Shown piece by piece: positions 34,120 through 44,674 of a DNA stretch of 64,000 nucleotides. The stretch lies in the NCBI RefSeq assembly GCF_020171785.1, contig NZ_JAIVAE010000010.1, forward strand, positions 124,001-188,000, given 5' to 3'. A model generated the notes under the pieces. It was not told the DNA's origin. It was given only the letters and a program-made list of their open reading frames with translations, and searched no databases. Within the stretch, counting starts at the first letter, position 1. Each line of letters begins with the position of its first letter. The translations under genes were made by a program, and so were the position numbers. Origin of the DNA: Guptibacillus hwajinpoensis. GTDB taxonomy: Bacteria; Bacillota; Bacilli; Bacillales; Guptibacillaceae.

Positions 34120-35008
34120 AAAAATACTTTTTTATACTCGCTACGAACTCTCGCCTAACGCGATTCGCTTGTCCTTCCCGATGACTCACAAGAGCAAGGA
34201 ACACATTTTCATGCGCCCCTTCCTCAATCTCTACCATAACAATGTCACGCTCTCTTAATTGCCTGTTCCCAAACGAATAGTCAATTCCAAGGGTTACTGC
34301 AATCCCTCTCTTAACAGCATTTTTTATTGCATCTGTATTGTTCGTAGTAAACAAAATATCAGGCGAACCAAATTGCGATAACGTTTCTGCCACAAATTGC
34401 TCGATATAAGCATCATCGTAAAGAACGAGCGTCTCATGAATAAGATCCTCTGGCTTAATCGTCTTTTTGCTAGCTAGAGGTGATTCCTTTCTTACCCCTA
34501 CGACCATTTTTCCTTCCCTTACTTTCTCAAAAAAAAGCATGTTATGTTTTTGAATAAGCCGATCCGATATTAAAATAAGACCTAAATCCAACTTCTTTTG
34601 ATACAGGTCCTCCATTATTTTTATCGGTCCTTTCTCATAAATCTCTAGTTTCACAGTAGGATACGCTCTTTTAAAACGTGAAACAACGTCAACTAACAAA
34701 TGAATCGGTCCTGGAATCGTAGCGATCTTTAATTCACCACTCAACATGTCTAGTTGACGGTTTACTTCTTCTCTTACTTCTTCCATCTTTGTTATAACTT
34801 CTCTCGCCTTCGATACAATTTGCTCACCTTGGGAAGTTAGAGCCGCGCCTGCTCGATTACGCACAAATATTTTCAAACCTAATTCGTTCTCTAACTTACT
34901 TATTGATTGGCTGATAGCCGATAAGCTAATGTGGAGTTCTTCCGCAGCCTTCGATAGGGATCCCGTGTTTGCCACTGTAACGATATACGCCATTTGTTCG
35001 ATATTCAT
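34118..35008 (-). CDS. LysR-family transcriptional regulator
   Basis: A 296-residue LysR regulator with the N-terminal winged helix-turn-helix (SLSKAAEELHISLSAISQSISKLENELG) and a substrate-binding-like C-terminal domain. The start used is ATG 35008 with AAGGAAGTG upstream; the longer frame begins at a TTG before that site. It diverges from a short-chain dehydrogenase gene that it probably controls; the effector is unknown. Confidence 0.88.
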   Translation of the reverse strand: MNIEQMAYIVTVANTGSLSKAAEELHISLSAISQSISKLENELGLKIFVRNRAGAALTSQGEQIVSKAREVITKMEEVREEVNRQLDMLSGELKIATIPGPIHLLVDVVSRFKRAYPTVKLEIYEKGPIKIMEDLYQKKLDLGLILISDRLIQKHNMLFFEKVREGKMVVGVRKESPLASKKTIKPEDLIHETLVLYDDAYIEQFVAETLSQFGSPDILFTTNNTDAIKNAVKRGIAVTLGIDYSFGNRQLRERDIVMVEIEEGAHENVFLALVSHREGQANRVRREFVASIKKYF

Positions 35009-35021
35009 TCTACACACTTCC

Positions 35022-35036
35022 TTAAGCAATGCTTAA
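35022..35036. promoter_or_regulatory. Putative LysR operator
   Basis: TTAAGCA-A-TGCTTAA is a perfect 7-bp inverted repeat containing a T-N11-A LysR motif, in the divergent LysR/SDR intergenic region and 14 bp upstream of the LysR start codon. Confidence 0.55.
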
Positions 35037-35123
35037 TTAAGTATAACTATATTTAAATATTTATTAAATATGAACGATGATAAACTAAAGCCGTGAAATA
35101 CTTTTATAAAGGGGCCCTTAGAT

Positions 35124-35873
35124 ATGACTGCAAATAGAGTAGTAGTAGTTACAGGTGGAGCAAGTGGAATTGGGAGACAAACATGCTTAAAGTTCGCACG
35201 GAAAGGTGATCAAGTCGTAGTTGCTGATTTTGATGAAAAGAAAGGTACTGAAACCGTTGAATTAATTGAAGCAGCAGGTGGAGTTGCACTCTTTGTGAAG
35301 ACAGATGTTTCGCGCTATGAAGATGTGGAAGCGCTTATCGAAAAAACTGTTGAACAATTCGGGACGATCGACGTGATGTTTAATAACGCGGGAATTGGAC
35401 GTCCTACACCTCTTCCTGAATTTGATTTAGAAGATTATCATAAAGTGATCGACATTAACCAGCACGGCGTCGCATATGGAATTATGGCTGCCGCTAAAAA
35501 GATGAAGACTTTAAATGTGAAAGGCGTCATCATCAATACAACTTCTGTTTTTGGCGTTCTCGCTTCGCCAGCCACTTTCGCTTACCATGCTACAAAAGGG
35601 GCGGTGAATATGATGACGAAATCAGCTGCACTTGATTTAGCACCATACGGCATCCGTGTCGTTGGTGTCGCACCTGGCGTTGTCGATACGCCAATCGTCC
35701 AAGGATATCGTGATAAGGGCTTAATCGATGGTATGAAAGCAAAAGTTATCGGCAATAAACTCACAGATCCCGAACAGCTAGCCGACGCGGTTTACCTTCT
35801 TTCATTAGAAGAAGCTAGTGCGATTAACGGGAGTGTCGTCATGGCTGATGAAGGGTACGCTTCATTTAAATAG
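35124..35873 (+). CDS. Short-chain dehydrogenase/reductase
   Basis: A 249-residue classical SDR. TGGASGIG (residues 10-17) is the cofactor loop, NNAG (87-90) is present, and the catalytic set is S141, Y154, K158. D35 after the second strand (VVVADF) favours NAD over NADP. The substrate is unknown; the C-terminal GSVVMADEGYASF fits the glucose-dehydrogenase/FabG-like group. It diverges from the LysR gene. AAAGGGG precedes the ATG. Confidence 0.85.
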   Translation: MTANRVVVVTGGASGIGRQTCLKFARKGDQVVVADFDEKKGTETVELIEAAGGVALFVKTDVSRYEDVEALIEKTVEQFGTIDVMFNNAGIGRPTPLPEFDLEDYHKVIDINQHGVAYGIMAAAKKMKTLNVKGVIINTTSVFGVLASPATFAYHATKGAVNMMTKSAALDLAPYGIRVVGVAPGVVDTPIVQGYRDKGLIDGMKAKVIGNKLTDPEQLADAVYLLSLEEASAINGSVVMADEGYASFK

Positions 35874-36026
35874 AACGAAAAAACCAGTTTTCACGAGCAG
35901 AATTTTTCTTAAAGTTAAAGATGATGCCAGCAGTGCACCTAACTTTTTTTTAACTAGTCCAACACCTAAGCACTATCCTCTCCTCCTTCATACACTAAAG
36001 AAGAAACTATGAAAGGAGATGATTTC

Positions 36027-36194
36027 ATGAGTTACGGTTACGGATGTGGAAACCAAGTTGGTGGCGCTGGATACGGCGGTTGCGGAAACCAAGTTGGTGG
36101 CGCTCGTTACGGGAATGGCTTTGCGCTAATCGTTGTATTGTTCATTCTTCTTATCATCGTTGGCGCTGCTTTCGTTAATGGAAAGGATTGCTAA
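36027..36194 (+). CDS. YjcZ-family sporulation protein
   Basis: A 55-residue protein with Gly/Tyr/Cys-rich repeats (GNQVGGAxYG twice) and the C-terminal hydrophobic stretch [18 protein letters not shown] that defines the YjcZ/YhjQ-like sporulation proteins. ATG 36027 has AAAGGAG 8 nt upstream. It supports a spore-forming host. The CGNQVGGA unit is present in two exact copies, suggesting internal duplication. Confidence 0.8.
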   Translation: MSYGYGCGNQVGGAGYGGCGNQVGGARYGNGFALIVVLFILLIIVGAAFVNGKDC

Positions 36195-36205
36195 TCCTTC
36201 TTCAA

Positions 36206-36238
36206 AACCATCGGGGAAATTCCCTGGTGGTTGTTTTG
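36206..36238 (+). terminator. Terminator after the YjcZ gene
   Basis: AACCATCGGGG and CCCTGGTGGTT pair over 11 bp (two G-U) and are followed by a T-rich stretch. Confidence 0.65.
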
Positions 36239-36348
36239 TATTGTCTTTTCACATTCCCTTAAGAAATAATTGGAAAAAGAACCTCCATAACGATTTATTT
36301 CTGATAAAATACAGTTGTTAGTAACTACCATTTTAAAGGAGTTCTTTT

Positions 36349-37380
36349 ATGAAAAGTCGGTTCACCTTTTTATCTGGCGCCCTTTGTATTATGAGCCTCG
36401 CTTCTTGTGCAAACAGCGACTACCAGAATGCAATGGACAAAGGAATTGATAGCTTAGGAGAGCAAGATTACCACCAAGCAGCTATTTATTTTGAAGTCGC
36501 TTCCTCGGAACAAACAAATGATAAAGAAGCACGTATCTATTTCGAACAAGCAAGTCAAATGGAAGATGCCGTTAACTATTATGAACAAGAAGAATACATA
36601 TCTGCATTAGATGCATTTGAGGCCGTTACAAATCTAGATGAAGGTTTAGTGACTGTTCAATCAGAAGCTGAAAAATGGAAAAAGACGATTCTTGATGAGC
36701 AAGAAGAACTGGCAGATACAGAGGAAGAAATCGATACGATCAATCAACTCATTTCTGCCAAAGAATATACCAGCGCTCTTGAGCAGCTTCAGATATTAAA
36801 TGCTAAAGTAGAATCAGAAGAAGCTCTTTCATATTATGAGAATGAATTAGCTAACCTCACCGGAAGAATAGATGATGCTTTAGATGAGCTAGAAAATGCT
36901 AAGACTCCCCCCAATACAAATTCGTCTAAAGAAAAACCTATTAAACCAAAAGAAGAATCTGTGGAAGTTGAAGAAGTTCGGACCTATGATACCTACACAA
37001 ATGAGAGATTCGGCTTTTCTATTCAATATCCAACTGATTTAACCGTAGGATCCCCTCCAGCTAATGGTGATGGATTGAATTTTTATAATGAGGAGTTGGA
37101 GATCACCGTTTTTGGATCACATAACAGTATGGACGAATCAATCGAATCGATTTATCAGCAAGCGATTAATAATATTGAAGTCCCTATCGCTTATGACCGA
37201 TTGGCTGATCATTGGTTCGTCTTATCCTACGTAAAAAATGGATTGATTATTTATGAGAAATTTTTTTACGGCGATAATGTTTTCAATCGGTTCATCATTA
37301 CATACCCTGAAAACAAACAAGATGTATATGGTCCGGTGACGACTCATATTTCTGATACATTTATTCCATCTGCAAATTAA
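36349..37380 (+). CDS. Lipoprotein with TPR-like helical repeats
   Basis: A 343-residue predicted lipoprotein (signal ending LAS-C20). Residues about 24-185 are helical with tandem alpha-hairpin character (MDKGIDSLGEQDYHQAAIYFE, VNYYEQEEYISALDAFEA, QLISAKEYTSALEQLQIL), then a Pro/Glu-rich linker (185-212) and a C-terminal domain (YTNERFGFSIQYPTDLTV onward) resembling PsbP-like domains found in Firmicute lipoproteins. Function unknown. An in-frame 26-codon open stretch follows its stop codon (see 37381-37458). Confidence 0.7.
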   Translation: MKSRFTFLSGALCIMSLASCANSDYQNAMDKGIDSLGEQDYHQAAIYFEVASSEQTNDKEARIYFEQASQMEDAVNYYEQEEYISALDAFEAVTNLDEGLVTVQSEAEKWKKTILDEQEELADTEEEIDTINQLISAKEYTSALEQLQILNAKVESEEALSYYENELANLTGRIDDALDELENAKTPPNTNSSKEKPIKPKEESVEVEEVRTYDTYTNERFGFSIQYPTDLTVGSPPANGDGLNFYNEELEITVFGSHNSMDESIESIYQQAINNIEVPIAYDRLADHWFVLSYVKNGLIIYEKFFYGDNVFNRFIITYPENKQDVYGPVTTHISDTFIPSAN

Positions 37381-37458
37381 ACTCAATCCTTTTCTTTTTA
37401 TGATTTAGATGAAGTGAATGAAGCGCTGAAGAGCGTTGGTGTGAAAAACGAGTTGTAA
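37381..37458 (+). pseudogene. In-frame coding remnant after the lipoprotein stop
   Basis: Directly after the TAA, the same frame stays open for 25 codons and reads TQSFSFYDLDEVNEALKSVG, then VKNEL and TAA. The segment looks protein-like (amphipathic helix, strong codon bias) but has no start or ribosome site. It may be the 3' end of a deleted gene, or an ancestral extension of the lipoprotein. Confidence 0.35.
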
Positions 37459-37467
37459 TGAAAAGTT

Positions 37468-37507
37468 AAAACAAAGCCCCTTGTATGAGAACAAGGGGCT
37501 TTGTTTT
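37468..37507. terminator. Bidirectional terminator
   Basis: AAAACAAAGCCCCTTGT and ACAAGGGGCTTTGTTTT form a 17-bp perfect stem between convergent genes. Confidence 0.9.
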
Positions 37508-37540
37508 ATAGAATCTCTCTTATAAAAAATCGAGTTTCAG

Positions 37541-38191
37541 TTAAAGTGAATCGATGCTTTCTTTGATTGGCTCCGTTCCTGTCACGACTTGAAATTCCTT
37601 GCCAATCGTTGCATCATTTTCGAGCGTCGCTACGATCACACTCGCCACATCTTCTCGAGGTATTTCATTTCTTTCTACTCTAGTAGCAGCGTTGACCTTA
37701 CCGATTCCCTGATCATTCGTTAAGGCACCTGGATGGATAATCGTATAATCTAAATCCGTTGCTCGCAGCCATTCATCTGCATAGTGCTTCGCTGCTACAT
37801 AAGGTGAGAATGAAGATGGAGCAGACTGAATCGCTTCACGCGTTGTGTCATAAGAACTAATCATAACAAACCGTTTTACGCCAGCTACTTTCGCTGCTTC
37901 AATTGTTTTTACAGCACCATCTAAATCAACTAGCATTGTTTTATCAGCACCGGTATTTGGACCGGAACCTGCTGTAAAGACAATCGCATCCACGCCTTCA
38001 GCAGCTTTTGCGATCGCGTTAACATCTTCCTCCAAATCAACCACAGCAGTTTCTGCGCCTAAATCCTTAAAGTAAGAAGCCTGCTCTTCCTTACGAATCA
38101 TTACTTTCGCTTCTAGATCGTTATGCTCTTTAATAAAGGAAGTTAAATGCTTCCCAATCTGACCATTTGCTCCAACTATAAGTACTTTCAT
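37541..38191 (-). CDS. NAD(P)-binding atypical SDR (YhfK-like)
   Basis: A 216-residue protein starting MKVLIVGANGQIGKHL, the nucleotide-binding motif of atypical SDR/NmrA-like proteins such as YhfK/YwnB. VFTAGSGPNTGADKT and RFVMISSYDT follow the expected strands. ATG 38191 has AAAGGGTG upstream; longer in-frame starts lack ribosome sites. Physiological substrate unknown. It lies downstream of, and codirectional with, the aldehyde dehydrogenase gene. Confidence 0.82.
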   Translation of the reverse strand: MKVLIVGANGQIGKHLTSFIKEHNDLEAKVMIRKEEQASYFKDLGAETAVVDLEEDVNAIAKAAEGVDAIVFTAGSGPNTGADKTMLVDLDGAVKTIEAAKVAGVKRFVMISSYDTTREAIQSAPSSFSPYVAAKHYADEWLRATDLDYTIIHPGALTNDQGIGKVNAATRVERNEIPREDVASVIVATLENDATIGKEFQVVTGTEPIKESIDSL

Positions 38192-38310
38192 TCTAGACAC
38201 CCTTTCTACGTATATTCTCCTATTAAACAAAACTTCAGTTTCGATGCTGTCTACTTTCTTCATATACCCTTTATGAAGCGTCATAAAGCATGAGAATATG
38301 TTAATGTTTC

Positions 38311-39615
38311 TTATTTATTTGAGCGTTTCAAAATGCTCTTGAAGTGTGAGAACGTATCAAAACTAGCTTTCCCGTGATAAGCTCCCATACCGCTATTCCC
38401 TACACCCCCAAATGGAAGGTAGTGAGAAGTCATGTGATTGATCGTATCGTTGATTGCTCCGCCACCAAATGAAATGGTATTTAATACGTCATCTTGTACC
38501 TGTTCATTATCAGAGAAAAGATAGAGTGCCAGTGGCTTTGGACGTTCAACGACTGCATCAATCGCTTCTGCAATTTCGTCATAAACAAGAACAGGTAAAA
38601 TAGGTCCAAAGATCTCATCTTGCATCACAGGATCATCCCATGAAATATGATCTAATATTGTTGGTTCAATGAATAAGCGTGATTTATCAGCGTTACCTCC
38701 AGCGACTGCTTCTCCATTACTCAAGAATTCATTCAAACGATCAAAATGACGTTCACTCACCACGTGTGGAAAGTCATGGTTTTCTGAAACATTCTCACCA
38801 TAAGTGTTCGTGATGACTTCTTTTATCTTTCGAATTAACTCATCTTTTACTTTTCGATGAACAAGAAGATAATCCGGAGCGACGCACGTTTGACCTGCAT
38901 TCGCAAATTTACCGCGTGCAATGCGTGTCGCTGCTTCATCAATGTCTGCATCTTCATGTACAATTGCTGGACTTTTCCCACCTAACTCAAGTGTTACGGG
39001 TGTTAAATGCTTAGCAGCCGCTCCTGCCACAATTTTTCCAACGCCGGTACTACCAGTAAAGAAAATATAATCAAAATTCTCTTTGAGAAGAGCAGTGCTT
39101 GTTTCCACTTCTCCTTCAACAACGCGCAAAAATTCTTCAGGGAAATTCTCGTTAATCATCTTAGCTAAAAGATTAGAAGTATGAGGTGTTAATTCTGAAG
39201 GTTTTAAGACAGCACAGTTCCCAGCCGCAATCGCTCCAGCTAGCGGTGCAACGGCAAGTTGTACCGGATAGTTCCATGGTGCAATAACGAGTGCTGAGCC
39301 GTATGGTTCAGGAACAATGAAGCTTGTAGCCCCAGCATGAGTAGTAGGTGTTTCCACTTTATGTGGTGTTGACCACGCAGATAAATTCTCAATCATGAAA
39401 TTAATCTCCCCTAGAACAAGACCAATCTCCGCGCGCTTTGTTTCTGTTTCAGGTTTATTTAAATCTGCTTTAAGAGCAGCAATAATGTCTTGTTCATGAG
39501 ATGACATGATCTCTTTCAATTTTGTTAACGCATCGATTCGAAAGGCTACATCTTTTGTTTTCCCACTTCGGAAAAATGATTTTTGTTTTAGTGTAAGTTC
39601 TTGATAGTTTTCCAT
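38311..39615 (-). CDS. Aldehyde dehydrogenase (YwdH/class 3-like)
   Basis: A 434-residue NAD(P)-dependent aldehyde dehydrogenase of the short class-3 type. IAPWNYPVQL is the cofactor region, the general base is E210 in LELGGKSP, and the nucleophile is C244 in GQTCVAPDY. FGPILPVLVY and LPFGGVGNSGMGAYHG are further family marks. ATG 39615 has AAAGGAG 8 nt upstream. It probably oxidises medium/long-chain or aromatic aldehydes. Confidence 0.9.
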   Translation of the reverse strand: MENYQELTLKQKSFFRSGKTKDVAFRIDALTKLKEIMSSHEQDIIAALKADLNKPETETKRAEIGLVLGEINFMIENLSAWSTPHKVETPTTHAGATSFIVPEPYGSALVIAPWNYPVQLAVAPLAGAIAAGNCAVLKPSELTPHTSNLLAKMINENFPEEFLRVVEGEVETSTALLKENFDYIFFTGSTGVGKIVAGAAAKHLTPVTLELGGKSPAIVHEDADIDEAATRIARGKFANAGQTCVAPDYLLVHRKVKDELIRKIKEVITNTYGENVSENHDFPHVVSERHFDRLNEFLSNGEAVAGGNADKSRLFIEPTILDHISWDDPVMQDEIFGPILPVLVYDEIAEAIDAVVERPKPLALYLFSDNEQVQDDVLNTISFGGGAINDTINHMTSHYLPFGGVGNSGMGAYHGKASFDTFSHFKSILKRSNK

Positions 39616-39881
39616 TGTGTATACTCCTTTGATTTGTTTAAACATTTCAAAATATAATTTATTGCTTTTAAATTGGAATGATGAGTTCAAAGATACTCCT
39701 CTAACCAAAGTTAATCAATTGATTTGCATTGTAAAGGCTTTCCACCCCACAATAATTTTTACGTTTAACGAGAAACTGAAGACCAAATTCATTACTTTTT
39801 TCCATTTTATCAACACTTCCCCCTTTTCACCTGAATTCTAGTAGAATAGTAAGGAAACTAGCTAAGAGAGGAAAATCACCT

Positions 39882-40706
39882 ATGACTTATAAAATGATTG
39901 TATTAGATTTAGACGATACATTGCTTAGTGCTGATCAAATGATTTCTACTCGAAATAAAAAAGCGCTTATGCAAGCGCAGCAAGAAGGAAAAAAAGTGGT
40001 GCTTGCCTCTGGAAGACCAACGTTCGGAATGGTTTCATATGCTGACGAGCTCCTCCTTGCAGACTACGAGAGTTATATTCTTTCCTTTAACGGTGGAAAG
40101 ATTATTAACTGTCATTCCAAAAAGGATTTCTTCAGTAAAACATTATCTGTCGAAGCTGTTCAACGACTCCATGAAATCAGCCTGAGAGAAAATGTGTACA
40201 TTCACACGTACGTAGGAGATGAAATTATTACCACAGAAGAAAATCCCTACACTACAATTGAGTCTGAACTAACAGGTCTACCAATTACTGTCGTCGATTC
40301 GTTTATCGATCGTGTAACGGAACCAGTTGTTAAAGTTCTGATGGTTGGCGAACCAGAACACCTTAAGAAAGTGGAAACGAAACTTCAAGAGGAGTTAGGA
40401 GAAGAATTTAGCGTGATGCGATCTAAGCCTTATTTTCTCGAGTTTACTGATAAAGGGATTACAAAAGGGACAAGCATCGAGAAGCTGATTAGCAAGCTTG
40501 GTATTAAACGAGAAGAAGTGATTGCTGTTGGAGACAGTTACAATGACCAAGAAATGATCGAATTTGCAGGACTTGGTGTTGCGATGGGGAATGCTCCAGA
40601 TGATATTAAAAAGATTTCTGATTATATCGCGGATACGAACGAGAATGACGGTGTCGCAAAAGTAGTTGAAAAGTTTCTATTAAAAGATCAGCTCGTAACA
40701 AAATAG
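39882..40706 (+). CDS. Cof-type HAD phosphatase
   Basis: A 274-residue HAD-superfamily hydrolase, Cof subfamily (class IIB). Motif I is DLDDTLL (residues 9-15), motif II lies at LASGRP, and motifs III/IV appear as KGTSIEKL and AVGDSYNDQEMIEFAGLGVAMGNA. These enzymes dephosphorylate sugar phosphates, FMN or pyridoxal phosphate. GAGAGGAAAA precedes the ATG. Monocistronic. Confidence 0.88.
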   Translation: MTYKMIVLDLDDTLLSADQMISTRNKKALMQAQQEGKKVVLASGRPTFGMVSYADELLLADYESYILSFNGGKIINCHSKKDFFSKTLSVEAVQRLHEISLRENVYIHTYVGDEIITTEENPYTTIESELTGLPITVVDSFIDRVTEPVVKVLMVGEPEHLKKVETKLQEELGEEFSVMRSKPYFLEFTDKGITKGTSIEKLISKLGIKREEVIAVGDSYNDQEMIEFAGLGVAMGNAPDDIKKISDYIADTNENDGVAKVVEKFLLKDQLVTK

Positions 40707-40714
40707 ATTTCCAG

Positions 40715-40746
40715 AAAGAGAGGCGGTTTAACATTGCCTCTCTTTT
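40715..40746 (+). terminator. Terminator after the HAD gene
   Basis: AAAGAGAGGC and GCCTCTCTTT form a 10-bp stem followed by T residues. Confidence 0.8.
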
Positions 40747-40813
40747 TCTATTAAACGAAATGTTCGTAACTGTATTTTGAAAGAGGTAAACCGGTTAATA
40801 AATCGAAAGTATA

Positions 40814-40895
40814 TAGTAAGTAGGAGATTGAAACTGGTAGAAAAGAGCTTCTTCTGCTGCCTAGTTAATCGGATGGTTTTCTCCTCTACTTACTA
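40814..40895. repeat. 82-bp hairpin element (terminal inverted repeats)
   Basis: TAGTAAGTAGGAGA at the left end pairs with TCTCCTCTACTTACTA at the right end (10 bp, a 2-nt bulge, 4 bp). A second nested stem (AACTGG/CTAGTT) lies inside. No target-site duplication was seen. It could be a structured RNA or a miniature inverted-repeat element. Confidence 0.6.
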
Positions 40896-41001
40896 TGAAC
40901 GCAGCACCGTTCACAAGTGCCCTTCTTCATTTCCAAATTAGTTGTAACCGCTCTATTTAGTCGTGTTTTGAAATTATTTTGTGAAAATTAGTTCATAACT
41001 C

Positions 41002-41038
41002 TTCCAAAATGATTATTAATTTATTATAATTATAATCT
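41002..41038 (+). promoter_or_regulatory. katG promoter with PerR-like box
   Basis: TTCCAA (41002-41007), 17 nt, then TATAAT (41025-41030). TTATAATTATAATCT at 41024-41038 matches the Per box TTATAATNATTATAA perfectly in its left half and 4 of 7 in the right half, overlapping the -10 box, as expected for repression relieved by peroxide. Confidence 0.6.
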
Positions 41039-41082
41039 AATAGGAGTTACAATTAATTTTCTTACATTCGAAAGGAGATTGA

Positions 41083-43323
<2,241 letters not shown>

Positions 43324-43330
43324 TAAATCA

Positions 43331-43379
43331 AAAAAGCACCATCTCATGCGCTTCTAAGCGTTTGAGATGGTGTTTTTTT
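43331..43379 (+). terminator. Terminator of katG
   Basis: CACCATCTCA and TGAGATGGTG form a 10-bp stem, extended by inner AAGCG-type pairing, followed by seven T residues. Confidence 0.85.
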
Positions 43380-43421
43380 ACGGCGTCTTTCAATTCCTGC
43401 ATTTTCACACGTAAATCTATA

Positions 43422-43733
43422 TTATTTTTCTAATGGCAAACGAGAACTGAGAATTTCACTTTTACTTTTTAACATATAAGCATTTCTTTTACTAGAATAG
43501 TCAATGATCATATCTTCTTTGAAAAAGGATTCGTGCTTAACCCCTAAAACCACAGGCTTATAATTAGTCTCTATTAACTTCTCACCTGTCTGTGCTTCTT
43601 TCGAAGACAAAGCTTTAAATGTAATCCAATCCGCACCAATACTACATCCACCTAAACTAGGATTCAGCTGAAAAGCTACATAATCCTCTGTACTTAACTG
43701 TTCAATTGCAGCGTCCGTAAACGTAATAGTCAA
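43422..43733 (-). CDS. Fe-S biosynthesis (HesB-like) family protein, YqkB type
   Basis: A 103-residue protein that resembles the HesB/IscA-fold family as represented by Bacillus YqkB: ITFTDAAIEQL start, a GGCSIGADWITF segment with a single Cys, and VKHESFFKEDMIIDY. The C-terminal Cys pair of true A-type carriers is missing, so cluster binding is doubtful. The start is TTG with AAAGGAG upstream. Role unknown. Confidence 0.7.
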   Translation of the reverse strand: MTITFTDAAIEQLSTEDYVAFQLNPSLGGCSIGADWITFKALSSKEAQTGEKLIETNYKPVVLGVKHESFFKEDMIIDYSSKRNAYMLKSKSEILSSRLPLEK

Positions 43734-44053
43734 GAATCCTCACTCCTTTAAGAATACGATAATGCTTCACGCCTAAACCATATCACACCGCTATTTCCGA
43801 TTCAATTTAATTGCACTCTATTCGATTGCACAAAATACAATTTCAACAGGCATAACAATTATAGAGACGTATCCTCCTATAAACCGACCACTTTACTGAC
43901 ATGTCCATCAAATAATACCCTCCTCTAGCGATACTAATTTTCAAACTTTAAATAGAAGGAATTAATTAAATGATATAGAATTATGTTCTATTGGATCTGT
44001 TTAATTAAAGTAATAAGTAATGTAGAGTTTTAAGGAAGGAGGAAATACTATTT
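43734..44053. other. AT-rich intergenic region at the island's left edge
   Basis: 320 bp, AT-rich. Apart from a short inverted repeat (ATAGAA-TTATG-TTCTAT, 43975-43991) and the ribosome site of the next gene, nothing was recognised. Base composition shifts here from the flanking core genes toward the accessory island. Confidence 0.5.
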
Positions 44054-44674
44054 TTGCCTAGAACAAGTTTTGCATCCGAACGTACGTTAGAGTACTTATT
44101 AGTACCCAAGCTAAGGGCCCTGCTCTCACATGAGTATAAGGTAGTACCTATCTATCCATGGAAACAATATGAAGGTAATAACTCGGGGAAAAGTAGTTTC
44201 AACTCTATATCAATCAAACTTTTCGCGTTTTTTCCAAGAAGACCTAAAGTTAAAAATCCATTTTCCAGAGATATTGAGATAAAGATAAATTATTCGTTAA
44301 GTATCACATCAAAAGTATTGAGCGAACATAATATCCCTTGTATTGCTGGAGCTCCTTTAATTTCTAGTTTGGATGAACTAGAAGAAAGTGCCTGCATGGT
44401 TTTATTTAATATTAATGGTGAAGAATTGGGTGACACATATTTTTTAATCGATAAAACCAATTCCGAAATTATTGAGAAGATGGGTAGTTCTTTAAGTCAA
44501 ATTATTAGTGAAGATTTATTATTAGATATTATAGAAGGTTGTCCAAGTATGCAATGGGATGAAGCTTTAAAAGTAATGGATATTGCAAAAAAGGAAGCAA
44601 GGTTATTTGATTTTAATAAATTGTATGGACCAAGGTATAAACCTATTTATTTTGTTCTAATCCCTAAGAAGTAA
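44054..44674 (+). CDS. Unrecognised 206-residue island protein
   Basis: A 206-residue soluble protein starting at TTG, with GGAAGGAGG upstream (11-nt spacing, rather long). I do not recognise it. Visible features: an N-terminal helix (SERTLEYLLVPKLRALLS), a basic patch (FFPRRPKVKNPFSRD), a central region with IPCIAGAPLISSLDEL, and a basic C-terminus ending YFVLIPKK. There is no signal peptide, membrane helix or clear catalytic motif. Codon use is AT-rich like the nearby defence operon, which it faces convergently, so it is likely part of the same accessory island. Confidence 0.6.
   Translation: MPRTSFASERTLEYLLVPKLRALLSHEYKVVPIYPWKQYEGNNSGKSSFNSISIKLFAFFPRRPKVKNPFSRDIEIKINYSLSITSKVLSEHNIPCIAGAPLISSLDELEESACMVLFNINGEELGDTYFLIDKTNSEIIEKMGSSLSQIISEDLLLDIIEGCPSMQWDEALKVMDIAKKEARLFDFNKLYGPRYKPIYFVLIPKK

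Noticed and set aside
37577-37595. TTCCTGTCACGACTT as a possible fourth copy of the 39-bp element
   Set aside because: It lies inside the SDR coding sequence, matches the right block only partly, and lacks the TTCGACA block at the expected offset.
44054-44674. Toxin-antitoxin module
   Set aside because: A single 206-residue gene with no small partner on either side and no recognised toxin motif.
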